Below are positions 35,284-47,200 of a stretch of DNA of 53,598 bases, one piece after another. The notes under the pieces were generated by a model. The model made no database searches, was not told where the DNA came from, and saw only the letters and a program-made list of their open reading frames with translations. The translations under genes were made by a program, and so were the position numbers. The DNA is from Branchiostoma floridae (Eukaryota; Chordata; Leptocardii; Amphioxiformes; Branchiostomatidae): contig NC_049985.1 of assembly GCF_000003815.2 (NCBI RefSeq), positions 515,046 to 568,643 of the forward strand. The letters run 5' to 3'. Each line of letters starts with the position of its first letter. Position 1 is the first letter of the stretch.

Positions 35284-38200
35284 GCGCACACGCACACACA
35301 TACACACAGACACGCACACACACACACACATACACACACACACAGACATCTCACCTCGTCCCTGGGCTCTTCACACATCATATCAGCGATGCTAGTCTGC
35401 AGCACGGCGGTGTCCATGTCGGGCAGGGTTCGCACACAACATACAAACACACGCACAGACACGCAAACACACGCTCATAGACCCCTCACCTCGTCTCTCG
35501 GCTCCTCACACATCATATCCGCGATGCTCGTCTGCAGTACAGCAGTATCCATGTCCGGCAGTGTCCGTACGATGTCCGTCATGTTGATGATGCCCTTCCA
35601 TGGCGGCGGGGGCCGGCGCAGACTGAGGGGCGCGTTCGGCACGAAGCCCAGGATGTCCCGACAGCCGTTGTTCACCGCCGCGTGCTGCACCGAGCAGGTC
35701 CAGATGATGATCGTCACGATGTCAACCTGGAGGAGAGGAGGATGGGGAGGATGGTCAGAGTGATGAAGGTGATGATTATGCTATGTTCATTTGCTTGTTT
35801 GTGCACACTTGTTATTGAGTTATGCCAACTTCCAGTTGTAGTTGTTTCGTCTATAAAAGTGTATATAAGAAATAAAGATTTGTTTGTTTTTTGTCCTGCT
35901 GGAACCGGTATAGGAATGTGACAATATATTAACAAAGGGGCCGAGTCACCATTGTATCACGGTTGCTATGGTAACACGGTTTCCGTAGTAACGTGGTTGC
36001 CATGGTAACGTGGTTGCCATGGTAACGTGGTTGCCTTGGTAACGCGGTTGCCATGTTAACACTCACCAGCTGCCTGAAGGACTTGATCCTGTGCGGGATG
36101 CCGCGGTCTAGGTTGTCCTCCCAGTTGAACCCGTGCTCGTACACGTCACTGATCCACCGCTGCAGTTCCAGGTCGTCCAGTAAGGTGGCGTCGCGATCGT
36201 AGTGAAGGCTCAGCATGTCTGTTGACGGTCAGAAATCAACTTCAAAGCTTATTCACGTATCTATTGGTTTGGTTAATCAAGACGCACAGCGAGACCTGCC
36301 CAACTACCCCTGCTGACAACTACTATTATAAAGGCATTTAGAATGAAATTGAGGTTTGACATGTTCAGAATAAGACAGCTTTCAAGTTTAAACCGACGTT
36401 TGACTACACTATAAGTAAGTAAACTGTGTCCCACCGAGTTTTCCACTGTTAGTACTACAGTCTCTGTCAAGTTCGAATGACCAATCGTTTGTGTCACGTG
36501 ACCTTAGTTTCACGTGACATCAGCAATCGAAAGTGTCAAAACGTTTATCAACTAACAAGCGATTGTCCTACCTGTGACAAACTTCTCTATACACCCCCAG
36601 ATCAGCATGCCGTCGTCCCGGTAACGGTAACCAGGCAACAGTCTGAAGTCGTCCAGTCCCCGGTCCTTCAGGGACGCGGGAAGGTCCAGGGCCCGGATGT
36701 TGAAGGCTTTGTAACATCTGCAATGTAAAGAATTGTTCATTGTTTATCTATCTCAACAGGGCGAGTCGTTTAATGGCAGACGTGAAAAGTGCTTTTCCTT
36801 GGGGGCACACGCTCGGTGACATAATACTTGCTTGAGTAACTTTAATTTTGTTGTATGTCTTCGAGTTTCATCGTCCGACAATAAGAATGAGGAAGAAACG
36901 TCTTCTTCTGGAAGTGAGGAAAACTTACTTTCTCTCTTCAAGTCATTTCTTAAATCTAGAGACAACACACAGATATGGAAGACATTGAACTACATATTTT
37001 ATGTATGGAGGCACATAAAAAATTATAAGTTATTTTGAAGGACACCAAAGTAACGACAACATCGTCTTGCCATTTAGTGTCAATAATTGGCACTTCTATG
37101 TACAGTTCTTCAGAACACTAGTGTATTCTGGTTTCTGAGACTTGAAGTAGACGCACAACTATCAAATGAAGACATTTCTAAGTTGCAAACTTAAATAAAA
37201 TTACACACTTTGATAAAACCTCCTTGATAAAACTTAGACTTACTTTCTGAGCAGCTCGTGCCGGCCCTGCGGTCCAAGCGACATGACGCTGTCCAGCACA
37301 GACCCCTCCTTGATGAGCGCCTCGCGGATGAACACGTTAATACCCAACATGCCCCGGAAGTGCGGCACCAGCAGCTTGTACAGGGGGTGCACTCCCGGCA
37401 ACTGTCGGTAGGTGGCGACCGCGAACGGCTCCATGATCAGATGCGTGTCTATGGGGAAGGTTTACCAAATTAACTTTCCAATGAAATACACGGTTTCTAC
37501 TGTCAGTCTGTCTATACAGACTATGACTCTACGCAAAGGAACCATGTAGACTACAATACCCATAAATATACAATAACATGCTAAAACAATCACTTCAAAA
37601 CACGTGTACCCACTTCCCAAAACTCACATATTTACGCCCACAACAATTCTTGATTTGTCAAGTTTGTTTTGGGATCCATATACAGGATTTTCACTGACGT
37701 CATATAATAATTATAATATGAATCATCCGACGACCATGTTGGCGGGTAATTGAATTAAGCAGTAGCATCTTGATGTGGTTTACAGACGTACGCTGTAATC
37801 CAACATGCATGGCGCAGATGACGTCAACTGAAAAGCCTGTATACACCGAATGTGCCAAATTCACAATCTTACTATAATACGATCTTAGAGCCGACTTATT
37901 GTTCTACCATATACAGTGAAGTTTTATAACTAACTGGCTTTCGCATTAAAGCGTTCGTATACCAATAAAATCTGTCCGGATATGCAACTTGTACTGGTCA
38001 GTACAAACCTGGCAGGAGTAGGTCAATGGTAATAAAAACATTATGCCTTTGGGGTTATTATATCCCATCATATAAAAAGCTGTCAGAAGATCTGATTGTT
38101 ATTGTTGGGTGTCAGAACAAACCAAACCAAGATGTCGGCCGCACTACTTTTTTTTTACCTACGTCATAGATCCAGGTTTCGCGGATGACTACTAAGTTGT

Positions 38201-41200
38201 GCGACCTTACCTAGCAGGTGGCTGACGACGAGTTGCAGCTGCGCGTCCGCGTTTCTGAGGAAGATCTTGGCCATGAGCCAGTCGATGTCCGAGTCCTCGC
38301 TCGTGAAGACCGGGTTGTCGTTACCGGGTCGCTGGTTGATCTGGATAGGAAAGAATATATGAATGACGCGTCGACAAAGACTAGACATCCAGGTAATAAG
38401 ATATGCCTAAAAGCAGCTACTGAGGCACCTGGATATGATTTTGGAAACGACCATCCGTTTCAGATAACCCATTTCGACGAAAGACACCGGGTGGTTGTCT
38501 GAAAGGTCTGACCGTTTCTAAAATCGTATCCAGTTGCCTGAGTGCTTATTTGCTTACTGCTTAAAGGTAGTCCGTCGGTACGGACGATGACGTCACTTTT
38601 GGCGTACTATCTGAATGAGTTAACAGATTTGTGAATGATCTTCATTTGCATGTTCCTATCTACATGGTCTGAATACAGTACTTATAATGTTATATGAAAG
38701 ACTAAGGGTAAAATGCCATTGCTTGTAGCGTTGCAAGTGAACCATTGGTGAAAGAGAATAACTGAAGCCATGTTGGTACTAGATCTATCGCTTACATGTC
38801 TCTTCCCTCTTCTTAAAAGAGGTGAATACAATTTCTATTCAAACAGCACTGTACTGTTTACAACTCAGGGGCCTTTACCCTTGACATATTTACCCACAAT
38901 CCCTATCGCCGAGCATGCGCACTCAGACCCGTGAACGTGCCTATTACCAGTATGGCGATGGGTAGGAAGTCCCCTAGCCTGTTAACGTGGAAGAGCGCGA
39001 GCGCACTCGGAACCATGACAGTGCTTATTACCTGTATGGCGATGGGGAGAACGTCTCCTAGCCTGCTGACTTGGAAGAGTGCTGAGCATGCGCACTCGGA
39101 ACTGTGAAAGTGCTTATTACCTGTATAGCGATGGGTAGAAAGTCCCCTAGTCTGTTGACGTGGAAGAGCGCAGGCGCACTCGGAACCGTGAACGTGCCTA
39201 TTACCTGTATGGCGATGGGTAGGAAGTCCCCTAGTCTGTTGACGTGGAAGAGCGCAGGCGCACTCGGAACCGTGAACGTGCCTATTACCTGTATGGCGAT
39301 GGGTAGGAAGTCCCCTAGCCTTGACGTGAAATGGTGCTGAGCATGTGCACTTGGAACCATGACAGTGCTTATTACCTGTATAGCGATGGGTAGGAAGTCC
39401 CCTAGCCTTGACGTGAAATGGTGCTGAGCATGTGCACTCGGAACTTTGACAGTGCTTATTACCTGTATGGCGATGGGCAGGAAGTCCCCTAGCCCGTTGG
39501 CGTGGAAGAGCGCGAGCGCACTCGGAACTTTGACAGTGCTTATTACCTATATAGCGATGGGTAGGAAGTCTCCTAGCCTGTTGACGTGGAAGAGCGCGAG
39601 CGCACTCGGAACCGTGACAGTGCTTATTACCTGTATGGCGATGGGTAGGAAGTCTCCTAGCCTGTTGACGTGGAATAGTGCTGAGCATGTGCACTCGGAA
39701 CTTTGACAGTGCTTATTACCTGTATGGCGATGGGTAGGAAGTCCCCTAGTCTGTTGACGTGGAAGAGCGCGAGTGGCGCGGCGAAGTAGAAGTTTCCGCG
39801 GGAGGTGTTCTGCTGGAGCCCGTCCAGGATGCCGCAGTCCACGATGTAGATGTGGCCCGCCTGGAGGGAAGGGTAAAGTCATTTATTTATTCATTTCCAA
39901 TGTTAGTAAGGGTGAAGTCATTACTAGCTGTGTAGGTAAATAGCATTTGGAAAATGTTGTATCAAAATCTCCTTAGTTGAACTAGTTTCCAACCCAAAAT
40001 AGACTCGCTGAATTTTCCCCTGATCTCCGATAATGATGATGACGATGACGATGCTTGTGATTATGGTGATGCATGTTTTTATTGGGAAAACGAACTTTCA
40101 AAACCCAGCAATGGCAGACTTTACATCATGTTAAAATCAACGTACAAGTGAGTGAAATATGATCATAAATATCATTCAAATATCAAAGTAACGGCGTGAT
40201 ATAAAGTAAAATATTTGCCAGGAGACAAGGCTTTGATCTTCTTGACCACTATTACTACCGCTTCGCTCCAAGCCATTTAGCTATTAAAGCATGAATACAC
40301 CACCCCACCCCCAAGACATAAAAACTTGACATGTAACAATAGGTCTGCCTTTCACGACTTGGAAAAGTTTAAGTCCGTCGAAACAAAATTCGAACCATTG
40401 CTGCCGAAGCCATCGTCACCGGAAGACAATTCCGTTAACCATTCTACGTAAAAAAACTTTGCTGATGATAAAAATGTGAGAGGTCAGTGAGAGCACATCC
40501 ATGTAAAAAAATGCAATGACTTATCCAACTAGACTGAACCAACGACGGAACAACAATGTTTCCTTGGTAACCGTGCCAGCTAACTCACCTCTATTTCTTC
40601 ACTAAGGGTCGTCTTGTCGTCAAAGCAGCCCTGTACCATCTCGTCCCTCAGTCCGAAGTTCCTTGGGAGACCGCCTCGACACCGCCGGATGGCGCTCGGC
40701 GTGATCCCGTTCAGAAACTGCCGCCCGAACTCCAAGTCGTTGTGCCAGTCTTCCATAATATGTGGAGAAATCTCACTCGTTACAGACTTCGCCAGGTCCT
40801 TAAAATCGTCCAAACTCCGCAGAATTCCGAAAACTCGCTTAAAGAATGTCTTGACGCTTCCGCGTTTGGGTGCGGTGGCGAAGTCTCGCGATTTGTCGTT
40901 CATGAGGCGGACATCTCGTGGGAGGTCCTGGTTGGTGATGCCGTACAGGTGCCCGGGGCATCCTGGGATGCTGTAGGACCACTTGTACCGCCGCTGCCTG
41001 TCCTGGACCTCCAGCTGCCGCTCCGCAGCAAGCAGGTCGTGGAACTCGTACGCGTTCAGGCAGGCTGTAGAGTAAAATAAAGTGGTAAAATAAGATGTTA
41101 AAATAAATACCGTTGCTGTTGCATGTGTTAACTTTGGACTCATCTGGATTTGGATGTACAAGTATACTGGACAACGTCCAGAAACTGATGACGTCCAGGA

Positions 41201-44200
41201 GCTGATTAATTAACTTCACCGCAAGAAGTTTACTGTTGAAGTTGCATAACCCTCTTTTAGAAGGAGGTCGGCCAAGAAACAGAGGATACCGGATAAACAG
41301 TTAGGCAGGTCTCAGAAGGTGTGAGACAGTGGATAAGAGCAGTCGCAGATGGAGTACAATTACTTAAGACTCGTGGTTAATGATTCGGACGTCAGTGATT
41401 GGTCAAAAGTACCAGATAGTTGATACCGCCCGCCGTCTCTGTCGACTTACGGTTTGCGCTTACAATCTGAAAGTTTAAGGCCAAATAGCTGGCCGAACTA
41501 AAATACATATTCTTACCGTGTCCACTTCTCAACACGACCCTGTCCCTGATCCACCTGTGGCACGGAAACTCGTACCGTCGCCCCCGCTTGCGGTCGTTCA
41601 CGAACACGTTCTCCACGTACCAGTCGTGCCAGAAACCTTTCGAGCTGCTCTCAAGGGTCACCAGGAGGACCTGGGGAGGAATAGATCAGTGGCCATGGTC
41701 TTGAGACTTTCGTTTACAATAGTCAACGTGTATGAGTATGAATATGGCATGTAGCCTGACGTTTGTCCATATAGTGCGCCTACAATCTATCGATAATCAT
41801 CAGGTTCGTAGAGCGTTTTTCAGAGGGGCTTCTCATTAATTTCTCAATTTTTTCTCAATTTTCTCTCTTTATTATCAGCAGGTTAATACTCCGTGATAAG
41901 ACAAGAGGTGTGGCGTAGCAATGATCGATATCTATCAAACCCCAGTTACGACTTTCTCATGCATAGACAAAAATCACGTGTTAAAGATCCCGTGTCTGTA
42001 ACTCTCCCGAGGTTACATTCTCAGGTCGTTAGTATTGATCCTGAAGAAGGCGACAGTGGTCGTTGAAAATTTTATTTGTGTATACCTATGTGTTTGAAGA
42101 AAGTTTAGCATTTTACTATATACATGTATAGGCAAATGTCTTTCGCCGCACACTCAAAGAAAGTGGAGATCTATTTACTATTTACCTCTTCTACATCTAC
42201 AGACTTGAAGTGGAACCGGCTGACCGCGCCCCTCTCGAACTCGTCGAAGAAGGATTTCTCCATTTTGATCCTATCCGTTCGGAGCCAGGTGCCGGTGAGA
42301 GTGATCCACACGTCCGCTGTTGTACCAGCGCCCCGCTGCACTCCCGTGTGGAACTCCAGTGCGTACCTACAGCCGGCAAACAGTAAACCTCCGTAAATAG
42401 TTCATCAGTTTGGTACATCAATTGAACATATAGTCTTCTTCGGTACATAACCCTCTTGTATTCTTCTGCAGACGTTGCAGCGACTTGTGTCGTTTTCAGG
42501 AGTGCATAATGTATGGTTTCTATCGGTGCGAACTCCAGTGCGTACCTACTAGTACAACCAGAAAACAGTAAAGTGAGAAGAAGGTCCTGAGCCAGGTCCC
42601 GGTGAGAGTGATCCACACGTCAGCTGTTGTACCAGCGCCCCGCTGCACTCCCGTGTGGAACTCCAGCGCGTACCTACAACCAGCAAACAGTGGTGAAGAG
42701 AACCGAAACGTTGGTGAGAATAAAGCAAGGGTTGTGTAAAAAGAGTCTCTTTATTCAGTGACGTACCAACCTGATGAAAGTATTCACGGAGCAAACAGTA
42801 AACCTTCGCTGCAATCTACAATACACCTTTCTCACGCGGCGGCCATGATAGATCTAAAACGACTTCAATGAGGCAAACAAAAGACTGTCCATCATAATTA
42901 GTAGTTCAACAAATGGTAGCCTGCCAATTAGGAAAGCAACCAATAAGAGATTTGGCTGCATGTCCGTGAAATATTTGCATTATTATGTTTTTATTTTGCA
43001 TCTCTTAAGGGACAGTGGGATCAGTCTACGCTACTATAAATTGTTACATCTTTCGGTGCATAACACTTGTTATGATATTTATTATTTGTATTATTTATAT
43101 TGTGAAAATTTGTGTGGTCTGGGGAGAAACAAAATGGGAGCTGATTTTAGAAATAAGTTTTGTCTGTTTGCCTCATTGACCTCGTCTTTGATCTATGATG
43201 GCCGCCGCGTGAGAAAGGTGTATAGACTTCCAGCGGGGTTGGATTTTATTTGATGTGGGGGCGCTGATTTACTAGTTTCAAAGTTGGCTAAGTTTGTCTA
43301 ATGTCGGGAGTTTCCCATGGAAGGTGGGGCGAAACTCCTTCCACGGCAAACTACAGAACTACAGAACTACATACTAAATCTACAGAACTTAGTTGGCCCC
43401 ATCCTTGATTTCAACAGTCTACCTGAATCAAAATAAACCTTACCTACCTGCGACTAAGGGATTAACCTTTTTTTGTTTCATGAAAATAACAATCTAACCC
43501 AAACATACATCGTAGACACCAAACGCTTTAAAATTGACTGAATCATCTACTAAAATTTACAACTCGAAACGTGACCCTGATATACCATCTTGGACTACTA
43601 AATGCTGTGATTCATTTGCTGTTGTTATTGCATATGTCTGTGAGCTAGTTTTTTTTCCAGTGGTGATTTTTGAGGTTAGCTATTTGCTAAAGTGCATAAT
43701 CAAAAAAAAAAAGCACGTACGAGCCCTCCGCTAAGTCCACGGGTAGCTTCCCTTCCCCCGGTCTCATTGGTCGAGAGTGGAGGTCAGAGTTCAAGTGCGG
43801 CAGACTATTATGGTCGTGACTAGACTTGGGTTCCAGGAGGCCCAAAGATGGCGGCTGGATAGAAGGGTCGAATATCGTCCGCTCCAAGACGCTCTAAGTG
43901 AGTAAAGGAATAAATGAACTGATTGGTAGAATTGCAATTAGTAAATTAGCAAGATTAACATTGTTATGTAAAAACTTACTGTAAGTCGATTCACATGTAA
44001 CAATAGCGAAATCTTTGTATGTACATCAGTGAGTGAGTGAGTGAGTGAGTGAGTGAGTGAGTGAGTGAGTGAGTGAGTGAGTGAGTGAGTGAGTGAGTGA
44101 ATAAGAGAGTACCTGTGGAAGAAGGTTTGTAACGCAGACCCTAGCCAGGTCCATCCACGGGTGAGTCTTGGGGTCCCAGATACAGGCGGGGTTAAAGATC

Positions 44201-47200
44201 TCGTACGGATCTCCCTCCACCCACTCGTGTAGCTGCACCTGCAGGCGGTACTCTAACAGGGACCGCTGTAACTCCTGGGCAAACTCTGTCCGCAGGTAAC
44301 CCCGCGGCCGCCGCTCGGTCATGTCCCGTTCCGTGTACCTGCAACAGAAACGGGGCCGTTGTCACTTTGTAAGGTTTTTGGCGACGCCTCAGGAGCGGAT
44401 CTGCAGTCGGTACTCCAGCAAGGACCTCTGCAGCTCCTGCGCGAAAGTCGGAACTTGGACAGCAAGTTATGTAGTTGAAACAAAAGTAAGAAAGTTACGA
44501 GCCACAAAGATTGCAAGGGAAATATTCTACTCCAGTTGGGAGTGAAATGATCTTTGACCATAGACACATGTTCACTTTGCTGATAGATAGATTTTCTTTC
44601 AGCACAAGTGACAATTGGAAAGGAAAGAAGCCAACTAACTTTTCCAACAAATCTGTCTTCTTTGGGTTCGGATGATCAACACTCGGATGTCAATCAAGGC
44701 TATGTGACCTCCAAAAGTGACTTAAGCGATGGCCAATGGTGCATTTAAACCTGACGAAGGCTGTACACATAGGGCGGAGTATGGTAGTTAAGTCTCTGTC
44801 GCACATACCAGGATTTCGGCTGCGCGTTTCTGTCCAGTATTAAACCCGTCTCTGTTGTCTTCATCATGTTCTAATGACCATCCACGTGGCCATCTAAATA
44901 CTATGGTCAATAGTGATAATAGATTGGTTGTATACGTAGAGTGAAATATAAAAGCAAAGGTGTCTTACCATGGTTTTGGCTGCTCGTTCCTGTCCAGCAG
45001 CCCCGTCTCGTGTACGTCGACGTCAGGTATGAGGCGGTACTTGACGTAGCGCCGCTCGCCGTCCTTCGCCATGAAGCGGAAGACGTGCTGGGAGTAGTAC
45101 GTCAGGTCCGTGTAGGAGTTGGGCGCGCGGCGAAGCGAGTCGATCAGAGAGTAGTGTCTACGGAGGGACGGAAATGTTATTTCTTCATGAAATGCATATA
45201 TATGTGAAGATAGGAGTTGGGCGCGCGTGGCGCAGGGAGTCGATTAAAGCGTAGTGTCTACAGAGGGACGGAAATGTTATTTCTTCATGAAATGCGAAGG
45301 TACTAGGTAAAACTAAAAGGTAGTTCCATAGCCTTTTGTTGCCGTTGAGTTGTGGCAGTGGGCTGTTGTCGACTGTGTCTAGGGTATGATTTTGGAAGTC
45401 GGAGTTCGTCCCAAGCAACGAGTCGATCAACGCGGGGAGAGGAAAATATTTTTTTTTTTTTTGCTAAAACCCTTGTCCTGCTGAGACCGTATATAAAAGT
45501 TACATAATGCCTGTATGTTCACAGGTTTGGAGCCTTTCTGAAACGGAAGACGTGCTGGGAGTAGTACGTCAGGTCCGTGTAGGAGTTGGGCGCGCGTCGC
45601 AGCGAGTCGATCAAAGCGTAGTGTCTGCGGGGGTGCGGAAAAATATCATTTCTTCATGAAATGTATATATATGTGAAGGTAGGAGTTGGGCGCGCGGCGA
45701 AGGGAGTCGATCAGAGCGTAGTGTCTACGGAGGGACGGAAATGTTGTTTCTTCATGAAATGTGAAGGTACTAGGTAAAACTAAAAGGTAGTTCCATAGCC
45801 TTTTGAGGCCGTTGAGTTGTGGCAGTGGGCTGTTGTCGACTGTGTCTAGGGTAAGATTTTGGAAGTCGGAGTTCGTCCTACACAGCGAGTCGATCAACGC
45901 GTAATGTCTGCGGGGAGAGGAAAATATATATCTTTTTTACTAAAACCCTTGTCCTGCTGAGACCATATATAAGAGTTACATAATGCCTGTATGTCTACAG
46001 GTTTGGGGCCTTTCTGAAGCGGAAGACGTGCTGGGAGTAGTACGTCAGGTCCGTGTAGGATTTGGGGGCGCGGCGAAGGGAGTCGATCAAAGCGTAGTGT
46101 CTGCGGTGGGACGAAAAGGTTATTTCTTCATGAAATGCATATGTATGTGAAGGTAGGAGTTGGGCGCGCGGCGAAGGGAGTCGATCAAAGCGTAGTGTCT
46201 ACGGAGGGACGGAAATGTTGTTTCTTCATGAAATGTGAAGGTACTAGGTAAAACTAAAAGGTAGTTCCATAGCCTTTTGAGGCCGTTGAGTTGTGGCAGT
46301 GGGTTGTTGTCGATTGTGTGTAGGGTATGATTTTGGAAGTCGGGGTTCGTCCCACACAGCGAGTCGATCAACGCGTAATGTCTGCGGGGAGAGGAAAATA
46401 TATATTTCCTTACTAAAACCCTTGTCTTGCTGAGCCCGTGTATAAGGGTTACACATAAATAATGCTTGTATGTTTACAGGTTGGGGGCCTTTCTGTAACG
46501 GAAGACGTGCTAGGAGTAGTACGTCAGGTCCGTGTAGGAGTTGGGCGCGCGTCTCAGAGAGTCGATCAGCGCGTAGTGCCTGCGGTGGGACGGAAATGTT
46601 ATTTTTTCTGAAGGCATGTAAAGCTAAAAGGAAGACCTATAGCTTTTTTGATGCCTTGGGGACAGCTGGTTATGTTGTTATCCACTGTATCTAAGACGGA
46701 GCTCATCTCTTTCCCCAACCGAAGTCAGGTGCCCACCTGGGGGAATGAGGAAGTCGTGACGAAGTACCTTTCCCAATGGCACAAGATAGGACACAACGTA
46801 CATGTAAATAATAAAAGCTACAGCGAATCTGACCGCGCCGTTAGTTGTTGCACATTCAGTTATCTTTAGGGGGTGGTATTACAGCTCCCCTAAAGTTTAG
46901 GGGTGCTGAAATTTATGAAAGATCGTGGATACTTGCGAAAAGAAAAGTGAACTCTAACTACCAATTTCTTCCTGCCCTCAATGTCTAGATCTTTCTATTA
47001 TACTATCAGACTACATACTGTATGATGATTAGATGCTTCCCCATGTAACCCAAAACGTTTGAGCGGCTCCACGACCCTTGTTTTATGGTGAACTCTAAGT
47101 AAATAAAAAAAAAAGAGGCCAGCTGTACCTGACTGGATGTTCCGCGCAGAAGTTCTGCAGTGCCGGGGCAGACCGCATGGCGGCGAGGAAGTCCACGGCG

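Noticed and set aside
35070-35763. Several 129-190-codon frames of His/Thr or Cys/Val repeats
   Set aside because: They are translations of CA/TG microsatellites and of the antisense of exon 17.
38903-39694. 263-codon minus-strand reading frame with a repetitive peptide
   Set aside because: It is an out-of-frame reading through the exon 12 boundary minisatellite; the real exon ends at 39720.
40614-41080. 120- and 112-codon plus-strand frames
   Set aside because: They are antisense shadows of AOS-LOX exon 11, whose minus-strand translation has the lipoxygenase signature and matching splice sites.
43721-43893. Idea that exon 8 is frame-shifted and hides the haem Tyr
   Set aside because: The other frames contain stops or give no R-x3-Y, both splice phases fit, and flanking residues on both sides align in the chosen frame.
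46490-46585. Exon 6 placed at the copy nearest exon 5
   Set aside because: That copy has an in-frame TAG and no usable donor, and lacks the second half of the exon; the full exon is at 44969-45157.
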